64,000 nucleotides of DNA from Phycisphaerales bacterium (GCA_020639095.1 JACKHH010000005.1:62001-126000), one strand, 5' to 3'; counted from the stretch's first letter, positions 51,901 through 60,417 are shown. Notes: a model not told the origin generated them from the letters alone. Numbers and translations: made by a program.

Positions 51901-52568
51901 CGGTCGAGGACGAGATCGCGGAACTGCGGCAAAAGATCCAGCGCTTGGGGAATATCAATCTCGACGCGATCACGGAACTCGAAGAGTTGGAGGAACGTGA
52001 GGCGTTCCTTTCGGGTCAGCGCAACGACCTGGAGGATGCCCGCAAGCAGCTCGATACGCTGATTACGCAGCTCAATACCGAGTGCGAGAAGCGCTTCAGC
52101 GAGGCGTTCTACGCGATCCGCGACAACTTCCGCGAGCTGTTCCGCAAGCTCTTCGGCGGCGGAAAAGCCGACATCATCCTGGAGAACCCCGACGATCCGC
52201 TGGAAACCGGCATTGAAATTCTCGCGCGTCCTCCGGGCAAGGAGTTGCAGAGCATCACTTTGATGAGCGGTGGCGAGAAGAGCATGACCGCGATCGCGCT
52301 GCTGATGAGTATCTTCCGCAGCCGGCCCAGTCCGTTCGCGATCCTCGACGAGGTGGACGCCGCGCTCGACGAAGCCAACAACGAGCGGTTCAACGGCATC
52401 ATTCAGGAGTTCCTGGACCGCTCGCAGTTCATCGTCATTACGCACAGCAAGCGAACGATGAGCATCGGAGACCAGATGTACGGCGTCACCATGCAAGAGC
52501 CGGGCGTCTCCACCCGCGTAAGCGTGAAGTTCGAGACGAAAGAAAACGAAGCCAGCGCGGTGGCGTGA
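48987..52568 (+). CDS. smc: chromosome partition protein SMC
   Basis: 1193 residues, full length for bacterial SMC. Walker A is GPNGCGKS (31-38). A long coiled coil is interrupted by a hinge domain around residues 500-680 (MDGVGAGVRQILDRKL onward). The signature motif is LMSGGEKSMTAIALL and Walker B is PFAILDEVDAALDE. It starts at a GTG with AGGAGG 11 bases upstream. SMC with ScpAB compacts and resolves chromosomes; no scpA or scpB is in the window. A large antisense ORF set over this gene is spurious. Confidence 0.96.
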   Translation: MILKRVAMSGFKSFADRVEFEFAPGVTCIVGPNGCGKSNVVDAFKWVLGEQSARSLRGRQMLDMIFNGSSARKSAGMAQVDLIFGNEDRTLPIDRDEVSITRKLFRSGESEYMVCGEPSRLKDIREMFMDTGVGTTAYAVIEQGKVEGLLHSSPTERRVIFEEAAGISKYRARKKEAERKLGRTEQNLLRLADIVEEVEKRLRSVKLQAGKARNFQEYDQRLRELRASFAMAEYHRFSQALVSVQKLVDEANDEGSRLRTTIDQNEAKAAEFLGQSDALSEEIAACDNRLVNVRSEVSANEERVEAANKRIEEQQAALQRAQQRLTADEERSREQHAELDEVQEHAHALQEETHAQNSVIDELTGKEQTLNRNLTQSQAVLEDEKAGIFDLLRRTSQLHNEITSLAQHSENLSDQKGRLSERDAAISTELEQIITRRSALDGKLREVEDLIERDTQRLEEKKEAARIVDAERAEYTEQLAEAKEARSALMSRRQVLQDLQKRMDGVGAGVRQILDRKLLTEGEAAMEAVYGLVADAFETDVPRAHIVEAAIGDHDQHLVVRESAAFLADPGLLANLPERTTILCLDRLPQSEPCADFSDQPGFVAPAQSFVRYTETLEPLARALLGKTIVVDTLANALAMSAVDPGGHRFVTLDGEVVEPDGRVRIGPPHSSAGLISRRTELRSIDVQLSELGARIDELADALNRSSAQNLHLEQVQQELRTAIYELHTARVETRAALQSIEESIRRLTSEQPLIAGEVASIEQELAEAAARSSQTQTSLVELEQSSKEREAHVASLQEEIAALVIERDAIAVKLTEARVAAGQLMEKRAAAAETINALRRSIRTAEEAVEAAQHEIEDCKARIEESTAAIATSRERLAELQETLTQVENEGRELRRRREELRSAMEELASATRELRRNLGEAEQRLHEQQMALQEAKIHRDELIARVRDELELDLAQMYESYEHADQDWQAVEDEIAELRQKIQRLGNINLDAITELEELEEREAFLSGQRNDLEDARKQLDTLITQLNTECEKRFSEAFYAIRDNFRELFRKLFGGGKADIILENPDDPLETGIEILARPPGKELQSITLMSGGEKSMTAIALLMSIFRSRPSPFAILDEVDAALDEANNERFNGIIQEFLDRSQFIVITHSKRTMSIGDQMYGVTMQEPGVSTRVSVKFETKENEASAVA

Positions 52569-52579
52569 CGAACAACGGC

Positions 52580-52793
52580 TTGAACCGCCAAGACTCCAAG
52601 ACGCCAAGGACAGATGGTGTCTTGGTGACGAGTGACGAGTGACGAGTGACGAAGGCGAGACGCCGGCCTGAACTCGCGACGTGCGACTTTTGACCTTCGA
52701 CTTGCAACCTTTGACTTGCAACCCGTGATCTTCGATCAGCGACTTATCACCCAACAATGTTGTTCTTGGAGCCTTGGCGCCTTGGCGGTTCAA
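52580..52793. repeat. MITE-like element with 31-bp inverted ends
   Basis: Left end TTGAACCGCCAAGACTCCAA (from 52580) and right end (52763-52793, inverted) share the first 13 bases exactly and most of the rest. Inside are four GTGACGA units (52625-52652) and a repeated CGACTTGCAACC phrase. It contains no gene. It fills the gap between smc and the thioesterase gene. Confidence 0.75.
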
Positions 52794-52811
52794 TCCCGCA
52801 GTTAATCGTCC

Positions 52812-53207
52812 ATGAAAGAAAAATCCGAGTCGATTGCTGAGATCCGCGTGCGGTATGCCGAGTGCGACCCGATGGGGTTGTTGCACCACGCGAAGTATTT
52901 TGAGTACCTGGAACTCGCGCGTACGGAACTCCTGCGGCAGCAGGGGATGAGTTACCGCGAGTGCGAGGAGCGGGGCGTGTACTTCGTCGTCGCCCGCTTC
53001 GAGATCCGCTACAAAGCCCCCATCCACTACGACGACGTGGTCACGATCCACACCACGGTCGACCGCATCACCCGCACCCGCGTAGACCACAGCTACCGCA
53101 TGAGCGTGGGCAAAGTCCTCTGCACGGAAGCCAACTCCACCCTAGCCTGCGTAAGCCAAGAAGGCCGCCCAATCCTCATGCCGGACAATCTGTGGCCAAA
53201 CACGTAA
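52812..53207 (+). CDS. YbgC-like acyl-CoA thioesterase (hotdog fold)
   Basis: 131 residues. The hotdog-fold motif RVRYAECDPMGLLHHAKYFEYLELARTEL (in part) carries the catalytic Asp of the 4HBT/YbgC group, and FEIRYKAPIHYDDVVTIHTT follows. It would hydrolyse acyl-CoA thioesters in the cytoplasm. YbgC usually lies by tol-pal, which is not the case here. Confidence 0.88.
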   Translation: MKEKSESIAEIRVRYAECDPMGLLHHAKYFEYLELARTELLRQQGMSYRECEERGVYFVVARFEIRYKAPIHYDDVVTIHTTVDRITRTRVDHSYRMSVGKVLCTEANSTLACVSQEGRPILMPDNLWPNT

Positions 53208-53274
53208 CACAGTACCTCGTGGGTTTTCTGGCGACTGAAGTAATAACAACTTGAACGGTAAGGAAGGTGTCGCG

Positions 53275-53963
53275 TCATCCCGTGGCGTCTGGTGAATCAC
53301 GCTCCTGGCGATTGTGACTGAGGCGCTTAGAGATGAGCTCCGCCACTGCATCTGGGGTTCTTGTGCCAACATCGACATAACCATCGGTGGAGTAAAATCC
53401 AGGGATTTCGCAATCGTCGAACCGAAACGGCATGATCGAGCTCCCACGGCGTTTCTTGATGATGTCGAGTAGCGCCCGCCATTCCATTCTGCACCAGTCC
53501 TTGCGCTCGTAATCTGCGCATAGGAATACGACAACTAACTCGGACCTGTCGTGGTAGATCGATTGCAGGTAGGGTAGGAGGTCGATGCGAGCCAGTCGGT
53601 GCTCAAAGCGGCGATCGTAGAATACGTTCTCAGGCTTAAGGAATCGTTGCAGCGCTCTGTCGACTTCTTCCACGAATTCTCTCTTTTCGCCAGGAAACGA
53701 AAGTGCGACGGCGAACTCGAAACCTCGCGATGTCGCCGCTTTGCTATCCGACTCGAGTAGAACCGTACCTGGTGGTTTGACACCTCCGCTGCCATCAGGA
53801 CCTCCCGCGACAAGTGAGAATATGTGGTAGTCGACACCTGGTACTCTTGTTTCCTCCTCTGTGCCGTCTGGCAAGTATCTGCACTCAGTTGCGACCGTTC
53901 CTTCAAAATCCTGTTTGGCCAGTTCCCCTTCAGATGTCAGCCGTAATTCTATGAAATTGCCTA
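53275..53963 (-). pseudogene. TIR-domain gene, 3' part, cut off by an IS element
   Basis: The frame is open from the IS edge to the stop at 53275. A TIR domain occupies the middle and end: FEFAVALSFPGEKREFVEEV at the start, then VFYDRRFEHRLARIDLLPYL, then LVVVFLCADYERKDWCRMEW, where the Glu after WCxxM matches the catalytic Glu of TIR NADases. The upstream stretch (FIELRLTSEGELAKQDFEGT) continues the winged-helix-like part at 54799-55109. Removing the IS and one TA joins the halves in frame. Starts inside this half (53874 or 53906) could still give a TIR fragment. Confidence 0.82.
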
Positions 53964-54798
53964 GAACCTATCCCAGAACCTCTTTGAGTAGTAGTAATGT
54001 GCAGCCGAGATGAAGGAAGCCTTGGAACATCATAGTCGATTTCTCCCAGCGGATGCACAGCCGACGGTAGTGCTGAATCCATGCAATCGTGCGCTCCACC
54101 GTCCAGCGCCGTTTGTACCTGCGCAGTGCGCGGCTGTCCTGGGTCTTGTGTTTCTTCTTGCGGTTGCTTCGGTGCGGGGAGATCAACTCGATCCCCTGCG
54201 CATCCAACTCGGCATCGAGCGCGTCGCTGTCATAAGCCTTGTCACCAACGATGCGCTCGGGCGTTTCTTCGGTGAGCATGAAGTTGAACAGCCGCTGCAC
54301 CAATTGGGATTCGTGCGGGCTGGCGGAAGTCGTGTCGACGGCGACCGGCAACCCCTTGGCATCGACCAAAACCATTATTTTTACGCCTTTTCCTGCTTTC
54401 GTGCTGCCGATGCCATCACCGCCACCACGCGCCTTGCTGAAGGTGCCGTCGATATGACATTCATACAATCGAAAGCCGTCGCGCTCTTCAACTACACGAC
54501 CGGCATCGCGCATGATGTTCTCGAAGACGCGACCCTCGACCCAGCGTTTGAACCAACGATGAACCGAACTCTTCGAGCCGAATCGCTTGGGGAGGTCTTT
54601 CCACTTCGCACCGTTGTCGAGAATCCAGAAGATACCTTGAACGGCATTGCGTTTGTCCACTGGTGGTCGTCCGCCCTTGGGGCTGGGCGTGTGATCGGGA
54701 ATCCGTTCCACCAACCAGTCCAACTGTTCGTCCGTGAGTTTAAGCATGGCCACTTATAACATGACCATAATGGAAAACCAAGTAATGGGATAGGTTCT
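53964..54798 (-). mobile_element. IS5-like insertion sequence, 835 bp
   Basis: Terminal inverted repeats GAACCTATCCCA (53964-53975) and TGGGATAGGTTC (54787-54798) match perfectly over 12 bases. The flanks carry a TA target duplication (53962-53963 and 54799-54800). One transposase gene fills the element. The perfect ends suggest a recent insertion. Confidence 0.9.
53968..54753 (-). CDS. IS5-family DDE transposase
   Basis: About 261 residues. The N-terminal part (LTDEQLDWLVERIPDHTPSP through NGAKWKDLPKRFG) is the IS5-type helix-turn-helix region. The DDE core has YECHIDGTFSKARGGG, IVGDKAYDSDALD and RRWTVERTIAWIQHYRRL. The gene is complete and undamaged. It starts at a GTG (54753) or the ATG two codons on. 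Confidence 0.93.
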   Translation of the reverse strand: MAMLKLTDEQLDWLVERIPDHTPSPKGGRPPVDKRNAVQGIFWILDNGAKWKDLPKRFGSKSSVHRWFKRWVEGRVFENIMRDAGRVVEERDGFRLYECHIDGTFSKARGGGDGIGSTKAGKGVKIMVLVDAKGLPVAVDTTSASPHESQLVQRLFNFMLTEETPERIVGDKAYDSDALDAELDAQGIELISPHRSNRKKKHKTQDSRALRRYKRRWTVERTIAWIQHYRRLCIRWEKSTMMFQGFLHLGCTLLLLKEVLG

Positions 54799-55109
54799 AA
54801 TCTAAGATGTACCTTTGTATTCTGAAGCCCATTGATTCCAAGAAAATCGTTGACCTTTTGTCCGAGCACTCGCCCGAAATCGCCGGACACACGCCATACG
54901 GTATGGATGCACTCATTCCTGTCGTCGAGTGTAATTGTGACCGGCAGCCGCGCTTCGACAAACCCGCCCTTTACCAGACGATCAATCGCTTTTTCATGAG
55001 TATTTGTTAGTCGATCCCATGCTAGTGGAGCCCAAGTACTTGGAAGCGTGAGTATCCAATAGCAAACCGCTCGTTCAAAAGGCGAAACATTTACCGGATC
55101 TTGAGCCAT
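54799..55109 (-). pseudogene. winged-helix-like 5' part of the interrupted TIR gene
   Basis: About 103 codons from 55109 to the IS edge. EKAIDRLVKGGFVEARLPVT then TVWRVSGDFGRVLGQKV suggests a winged-helix DNA-binding domain. The frame enters the IS, but when the IS and one TA are removed it continues as KVHLRLGNFIELRLTSEG into the TIR half. The intact gene would have coded for about 330 residues. Confidence 0.75.
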
Positions 55110-55236
55110 AGCGCGACGGGATACTCCATGCTGAAGCTTTCGTCAAGCCAGCTTCATGGCACTCAATTGTCGCGCGCGATGCTGCGCCGCGGGCGGTGGA
55201 GATGCACAGTAATGGTCGATTGAGGTGGTGTGCTCG

Positions 55237-55743
55237 TCAGATCGTAATCGGCCGACCCGCCTTGATGTCTTCGATCAGCTTCTGCACCTGCGGCCACTGG
55301 TCGGCGTAGGGGGCGACCAGGAAGGTGCGGAGCTTTTCCGCATCGAAGACCTCGAGCATCACCAACTGCGCGAAATCTGACACGTCTTGCAGGCGGCGCT
55401 GGGCGCGTTCTATGTTGATCATCGAGACGTACTTGGCAGCCGCGAGCGCTTCGGGGCTGGGGATCGCTCGCTCGTGATTGAGGATTTCCTTGAGCACTTC
55501 GTTGCTGCGGGCATCGAGGACGTCGAGCGCAAATCCCGGAAAACGCAATGCGGCGCCAAGGTTGTCGTGCTCGGCTTGGTGGTCCTTGGCCCATTTGCGG
55601 ATTCGGACGAACGTCTGGCCACTGACAAGATAGTCTGTGTCCTCCGTGAATCGTGGCTTCGTGTAGTGCGCGAGTGCCTTGGCACCGATGAGGACGTGCT
55701 TGCCAGATTCGATCAACTCCACCAATTCATTACGTTCGGGCAT
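55237..55743 (-). CDS. nucleotidyltransferase-fold protein (AbiEii/DUF6036-like)
   Basis: 168 residues from the ATG at 55743; starts up to 55875 are possible. The motif LIGAKALAHYTKPRFTEDTD fits the Gly-x-x-Ala plus Asp-x-Asp signature of small nucleotidyltransferases related to AbiEii toxins. The C-terminal half is helical (VSMINIERAQRRLQDVSDFA). The first Gly of the usual Gly-Ser/Gly-Gly pair is kept but the second is Ala. It lies beside the TIR pseudogene, which hints at an old defence patch. Toxin, antitoxin or enzyme role is unknown. Confidence 0.6.
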   Translation of the reverse strand: MPERNELVELIESGKHVLIGAKALAHYTKPRFTEDTDYLVSGQTFVRIRKWAKDHQAEHDNLGAALRFPGFALDVLDARSNEVLKEILNHERAIPSPEALAAAKYVSMINIERAQRRLQDVSDFAQLVMLEVFDAEKLRTFLVAPYADQWPQVQKLIEDIKAGRPITI

Positions 55744-56067
55744 TCGCTCTTTTTCCTCGCGCGCCGCGTATACACGTTCGACCATGGCTGAGACCATCTG
55801 GTCGGACGAGCTGGCTTGGGGACTTGGCCTGATCACGTTCCTATTGTACCCGATAGTGCGTGATCGCGCTTGCACTTCGTGACTTCCGTTCCGGACATCC
55901 GGACACTGAGTGCGTCGCCCGGTATCTGAGGATTTCTGGCTCGTGATTCACCAGATTTGCGGGTTTCTCGGCCTGCACTGCTCGACAGTTCCGGCACAGC
56001 GTGCTACGATATTTAAAAATAGTGACACGCGTCGTGTGATGCACGATATACCTTGAGGGCACAACCA

Positions 56068-57549
56068 ATGCTTCGTGTGTGGAAACTCTGCCTTGTCGGT
56101 CTTGCAATCGCCTGTTGCCCGGCTCTGGGGCATGAGATTGGTGGGGCGCCTGCCGTTGTGATTGATACCGATTTGGGGATCGATGATGCCGTGACTTTGG
56201 CGGCGGTATTGCAGAGTCCTGATTTTAATGTCGTCGGGGTTGTGGCCAGCGTGGGGGTGGCGGATGCCGAGAGCGGGGTGCGGCACCTGGAGCGGTTGCT
56301 GGATCGCTTCAACCGTGGCGACGTGCCGCTGTACGCACCCGCCAGTCGTGTTGGTCTGCCGGTCCCGCCGTTTCGATCGTTCGCACAGGCGGCATGGGAC
56401 GAGGTGTTGCCGGGCGATGTTCCCGCGCGACACGTAGCATTCGATCCCCGCGCGTTTGCGCCGCGGACCGGCAAGGTCACCGTGCTTGCACTCGGGCCGC
56501 TCACCAACGTGGCGGCTGCCCTGACGGCTGAGCCCGAACTTGCCGAACGCATCGAGCGCATCGTGGTGGCTGGCGCGCCTGAGGGATGGAATTGCCAATT
56601 CGATCCCGACGCCTATCGTGCGGTGGTCGCATCAGGCGTCCCGGTCGTACACATCGAAGCCGGTGACTTCGGACACAAGCCACTCGACTGGAGCGAAGGC
56701 GCCCTGGCAGGGCAGAAGCCGACGTCCATCGGCGCCAACTTCGTCCGCGATCTGCTCAGCGGCCCCGGCGTCCGCGATCACTATCTGACGGGCCTGGATC
56801 ACCTGGGCGACGAACTTGCGCTGCTCTATCTCGTCGACCACGATGTCTTCAAACCAGTGGCCGACGCGAATCCGCCCGCATTCGTTCCCGTGAACGACAC
56901 CTTCCCAGCCGAGGCGCTCCGCCGCTGCATCGAACGAGGTCGGCAACGCAAGGCGCGCGTCGTCTTCAGCGAGCACGCAGTCCCCGACATGATGCTTCAG
57001 CCGGACATCGTCGAACGGCGTGCACGTATCCTCGCGGCAAACGGTCCGGACGAGTGGTTTGCGCAGCTCCAGATGAACGAACTGCACGACCACCTCGGTG
57101 CGTATTCGGTCATCGGCGTGAAGATGGGCCTGCGTGCGGCGGAGCTGCTCAATGCACCGCCACACAGCATCCGCGTGACGTCCTACGCGCCGCCCGCTCC
57201 GCCGGTGAGCTGCATCAATGACGGCATCATCGTCTCAACCGGCGCGACGCCGGGCAGGGCACTTTTCACGGCAGAGCCGAGCACCGACGGTCCGCTGCGT
57301 GTCGCGTTCGAGTACAACGACCGGCGGATCGTCCTCGCGCTCAAACCGGAATACGTCGGGAAGATCCGCGAGCAGATCAAAGCGCTTCTCGCCAAATACA
57401 CGCTCGAAGACGCCGAGTACTGGTCCGGCGTGCGGCGCGCGGGCCTCGACATTTGGGAGAAGTGGCACCGCCGCGACCTCTTCAACGTCGTCGCGGTCGA
57501 GAATGTCGCAGGGCAAACATCGGCTGATCAGGCCGATCAACCCATGTAA
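56068..57549 (+). CDS. exported nucleoside hydrolase fused to an FmdE-like domain
   Basis: 493 residues. A signal peptide (LCLVGLAIACCPALGHE) is followed by an inosine-uridine nucleoside hydrolase domain with the Ca-binding DTDLGIDDAV (Asp33, 35, 39, 40) and VTVLALGPLTNVAAAL. From about residue 345 comes an FmdE-like domain: HDHLGAYSVIGVKMGLRAAEL, then PPVSCINDGIIVSTGATPG, then a helical end. The nucleoside hydrolase would split ribosides. FmdE-like domains bind metal and are linked to molybdopterin formylmethanofuran dehydrogenase. A fusion of the two is unexpected. The codon use is ordinary. Confidence 0.8.
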   Translation: MLRVWKLCLVGLAIACCPALGHEIGGAPAVVIDTDLGIDDAVTLAAVLQSPDFNVVGVVASVGVADAESGVRHLERLLDRFNRGDVPLYAPASRVGLPVPPFRSFAQAAWDEVLPGDVPARHVAFDPRAFAPRTGKVTVLALGPLTNVAAALTAEPELAERIERIVVAGAPEGWNCQFDPDAYRAVVASGVPVVHIEAGDFGHKPLDWSEGALAGQKPTSIGANFVRDLLSGPGVRDHYLTGLDHLGDELALLYLVDHDVFKPVADANPPAFVPVNDTFPAEALRRCIERGRQRKARVVFSEHAVPDMMLQPDIVERRARILAANGPDEWFAQLQMNELHDHLGAYSVIGVKMGLRAAELLNAPPHSIRVTSYAPPAPPVSCINDGIIVSTGATPGRALFTAEPSTDGPLRVAFEYNDRRIVLALKPEYVGKIREQIKALLAKYTLEDAEYWSGVRRAGLDIWEKWHRRDLFNVVAVENVAGQTSADQADQPM

Positions 57550-57637
57550 TCACGCATGGGGTGCACGCGGAGTGCGCTGCCGCAACCGTGGCCAGGATGC
57601 GGGAACAAAGGCACGCATTTGCGCTGATGCGTAAATC

Positions 57638-57723
57638 TTGACAGTGGGTGCGGGTTGGTTCATCATCACTCGGTAACGAGCAAGGGATGGGCGCGTTACG
57701 GGTCATTTGCGGCCCGTTTTTTT
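57638..57723 (+). ncRNA. possible short structured RNA with promoter and terminator
   Basis: TTGACA (57638-57643) with a weak -10 (CATCAT at 17 bp) is followed by GTAACG/CGTTAC (57673-57678 with 57694-57699). A 7-bp terminator stem comes next (57698-57704 with 57711-57717) and a T-run to 57723. The first and last stems share two bases, so they may be alternative folds. It lies 255 bp upstream of purA. Either a small RNA or the end of the upstream transcript. Confidence 0.4.
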
Positions 57724-57842
57724 GTGCCCGGACGGCGAGGGAAGATGTTTGTTAATGTGACGGTGCTCGGAAGCAAGTAGGTGATGTACGAGTCGAGAAC
57801 CCCGCTGAAGCGGGCTGCGAGAATTGCGCGCGGCATCCGTAA

Positions 57843-57884
57843 CCGGGGCTAAAGCCCCGGCCTAGGCCGGCCCTTCAAGGCCGG
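57843..57884. repeat. twin palindromes with CCTAGG centre
   Basis: CCGGGGCT-AA-AGCCCCGG (57843-57860), CCTAGG (57861-57866) and CCGGCCCTTCAAGGCCGG (57867-57884). The first hairpin and CCTAGG match the repeat at 46521-46544. Confidence 0.7.
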
Positions 57885-57977
57885 TGAGAGATCGCTGCCC
57901 AATCCGCAATCGAGCCCGGTTCACCGGGCTTCTCGACCAGCCCAGGGTGAGGCCTGGCGATTTTATTGGGAATTCTC

Positions 57978-59279
57978 ATGGCGATGAAGACTTCTCCGCA
58001 CACGGCTGTTGTTGGTTTGGCTTGGGGTGACGAGGGCAAGGGCAAGATCGTTGACCTGCTCTGCGCGGACTACGACATCGTCGTGCGCTACAACGGTGGA
58101 GCCAATGCCGGGCACACCGTCTGCATTGGCGACAAGAAGTTCGCATTGCACCTGCTGCCCGTTGGCGTGTTGCGCGAGGGCGTTGTCGGCGTAATCGGGC
58201 CGGGTGTGGTTGTCGATCCTGTTGCGCTCCTTGCGGAACTTGATGAACTCGCCCAACGCGGCATGGACGTGTCGAAGCGGTTGCGTATCAGCGATCGCGC
58301 CCATCTGGTGATGCCGTATCACAAGATCGAGGATCGTCTGCGCGAGGGCGGTGGAGCCGCTCAGAAGATCGGCACGACCGCGCGCGGTATCGGCCCGTGT
58401 TATGCGGACAAGATGTTGCGATCACCTGCACTACGCGTCGCGGATTTGCTTGATTTGCAGGGCGTGGAGACGCGCGTGCGGAAGACTGTGGACGGCAAGC
58501 GGAGCATTTTCCAAGCCCGCTACGGCGACGATGGTGACCTCAACTTCGGTGAGATCTGGGCTGACATGCGCATGGCGGCTGAACGCCTCAAGCCAATGAT
58601 CGCCGACTGTTCAACGTACGTGCTCGATCAAGCCGATGCGGGCAAGCGCGTCTTCTTCGAGGGCGCGAACGGCATGCTCCTCGACGTTGACCATGGCACG
58701 TACCCATTTGTCACGAGCAGTCACACTGGCCCGCAGGGCATCGCAGCCGGTGCGGGTGTGCCACACAATTTCATCGGCAGGTGCATCGGCGTGACCAAAG
58801 CGTATACCACGCGCGTTGGCGAAGGGCCTTTCCCGACAGAGTTGCTTGGCGAAGTCGGCGATCAGATCCGCGAAGCCGGTCACGAATACGGAACCACGAC
58901 GGGCAGGCCACGGCGCTGCGGATGGCTTGACGCGTTCGCGCTTCGCGCCATGGTGCGGTTGAGTGGGGTCAGTGAGATCGCGCTCGCGCACCTCGACACG
59001 CTCAGCGGTTTCGAGAAGGTGGGCATCTGCACGCAATACCGTCTGAAGGGCCGGGATGTGCCCGCGATTCCGGCGAGCGCTGCCGACCTCGCGCACGTCG
59101 ACACCGTGATTGAACTGATGCCGGGATGGAGCGGCGACCTATCCGCGTACACCGCGTCCGCGGAGTTGCCCGAGCCGGCCCGCAACTACATCGCGAAGAT
59201 CGAGGCGATTGCCGGGGTGCCGGTGACGCTCGTGAGCGTCGGACCCGATCGCGAACAGACGATCGTGCGGTCCCGCTGA
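57978..59279 (+). CDS. purA: adenylosuccinate synthetase
   Basis: 433 residues. The GTP-binding and catalytic start is LAWGDEGKGKIVDLL (Asp18 catalytic), followed by NGGANAGHTV, IGTTARGIGPCYADK, GANGMLLDVDHGTYPFVTSS and ATTGRPRRCGWLDAF in near-standard form. It converts IMP to adenylosuccinate in AMP synthesis. A start at 57966 or 57984 is also possible; no good ribosome-binding site is seen. Confidence 0.96.
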   Translation: MAMKTSPHTAVVGLAWGDEGKGKIVDLLCADYDIVVRYNGGANAGHTVCIGDKKFALHLLPVGVLREGVVGVIGPGVVVDPVALLAELDELAQRGMDVSKRLRISDRAHLVMPYHKIEDRLREGGGAAQKIGTTARGIGPCYADKMLRSPALRVADLLDLQGVETRVRKTVDGKRSIFQARYGDDGDLNFGEIWADMRMAAERLKPMIADCSTYVLDQADAGKRVFFEGANGMLLDVDHGTYPFVTSSHTGPQGIAAGAGVPHNFIGRCIGVTKAYTTRVGEGPFPTELLGEVGDQIREAGHEYGTTTGRPRRCGWLDAFALRAMVRLSGVSEIALAHLDTLSGFEKVGICTQYRLKGRDVPAIPASAADLAHVDTVIELMPGWSGDLSAYTASAELPEPARNYIAKIEAIAGVPVTLVSVGPDREQTIVRSR

Positions 59280-59359
59280 GCACAATGCGCGACCTTCCGC
59301 GTCCGATTCGGCGTACATAGTCTACGGATGTTGACCGTTTCGGAATCTCAATAGGCCGT

Positions 59360-59365
59360 TATAAT
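59360..59365 (+). promoter_or_regulatory. -10 box upstream of uppS
   Basis: TATAAT lies 47 bp before the uppS start. The best upstream TTGACC is 23 bp away, too far, so the -35 is weak or absent. Confidence 0.4.
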
Positions 59366-59412
59366 CCCCGCTTTTGCCGCAAGGTTGTAGACGCTTCTTC
59401 CAGGTTGCACGC

Positions 59413-60159
59413 ATGAGCGAAGCCACCAAAAAGTCGCCCGAATCGCTGGGGATTGATGCCAGCCGCATGCCGCGCCACATCGCGATCATCATGGATGGCA
59501 ACGGGCGCTGGGCGCGCGAACAGGGCCTGCCGCGCGTTCGCGGCCATCAGCAGGGGGCGACCGCCGTCCGCGAGATCGTGACCGAGTGCGCCCGCCTGGG
59601 CGTCGAAGTGCTCACGCTCTATAGCTTCAGCAACGAAAACTGGAAGCGTCCGCAGGCTGAGGTTGATTTCCTCATGGGCCTGTATGGTCACTACCTGGTG
59701 GCTGAGCGCGGCGAGATCGTTGACAACAATATCCGCCTCGTACACGTGGGCCGGCGCGAGGGGCTGCCCGAGGATGTCCTCCGCGAGATGGACACGACCA
59801 TTACCGCGTCGAAGGACAACACGGGCATGCGACTTTGCCTGGCGCTGAACTACGGCGCCCGGACGGAATTGATCGATGCCGTGCAGCGGATCGCCAAGGG
59901 CGTCGCCGACGGAGTGATCGCACCAGCCGACATCGACGAATCGACGATCGCCGATGCGCTTTACACTGCCGGGCTTCCCGACCCGGACCTGCTCATCCGC
60001 ACGGCTGGCGAACGTCGGATCAGCAATTTCCTGCTCTGGCAAATAAGCTACGCCGAGCTGTTCGTCTGCCCGGCATACTGGCCGGACTTTTCGGTTGAGC
60101 ATCTCCACGACGCCATCCGCGACTATGCAAGCCGAGACCGCCGCTTCGGCGCGCTCTAA
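59413..60159 (+). CDS. uppS: isoprenyl (undecaprenyl) diphosphate synthase
   Basis: 248 residues from the ATG at 59413. Motifs are IAIIMDGNGRWA (catalytic Asp28), VRGHQQGATAVREIV, LYSFSNENWKRP and PDLLIRTAGERRISNFLLWQ. It makes the C55 lipid carrier for cell-wall and surface polysaccharide synthesis. The usual cdsA neighbour is absent. The enzyme is cis-prenyltransferase type and cytoplasmic, membrane-associated. Confidence 0.95.
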   Translation: MSEATKKSPESLGIDASRMPRHIAIIMDGNGRWAREQGLPRVRGHQQGATAVREIVTECARLGVEVLTLYSFSNENWKRPQAEVDFLMGLYGHYLVAERGEIVDNNIRLVHVGRREGLPEDVLREMDTTITASKDNTGMRLCLALNYGARTELIDAVQRIAKGVADGVIAPADIDESTIADALYTAGLPDPDLLIRTAGERRISNFLLWQISYAELFVCPAYWPDFSVEHLHDAIRDYASRDRRFGAL

Positions 60160-60417
60160 AGCCGCACACTACGCGGGGTCTTTGCGGACACTTGTTGGAA
60201 ACATTACGAACGCACCCTTGACATTATTATTCTCACACCTCAATCTGGTATGATAGTGTTCGGAATGTCACGTGTTGCTCCGGGGTGATCGGAGTGCCGC
60301 GAGTCGGACTTGTGCGCGGGGGTTGCGCGCGAGTTCTCATTGATTCGTGCGCATGGTCGACCCTCTCGGACGCACTAGGTTTTGACGCCGTGTTCGTTTT
60401 CTCTCTCCAGCGAACAC

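Noticed and set aside
49698..53090. Two long minus-strand ORFs over smc
   Set aside because: They mirror the coiled-coil codons of SMC and have no family features.
54010..54759. Plus-strand ORF of 249 codons in the IS
   Set aside because: Antisense of the DDE transposase.
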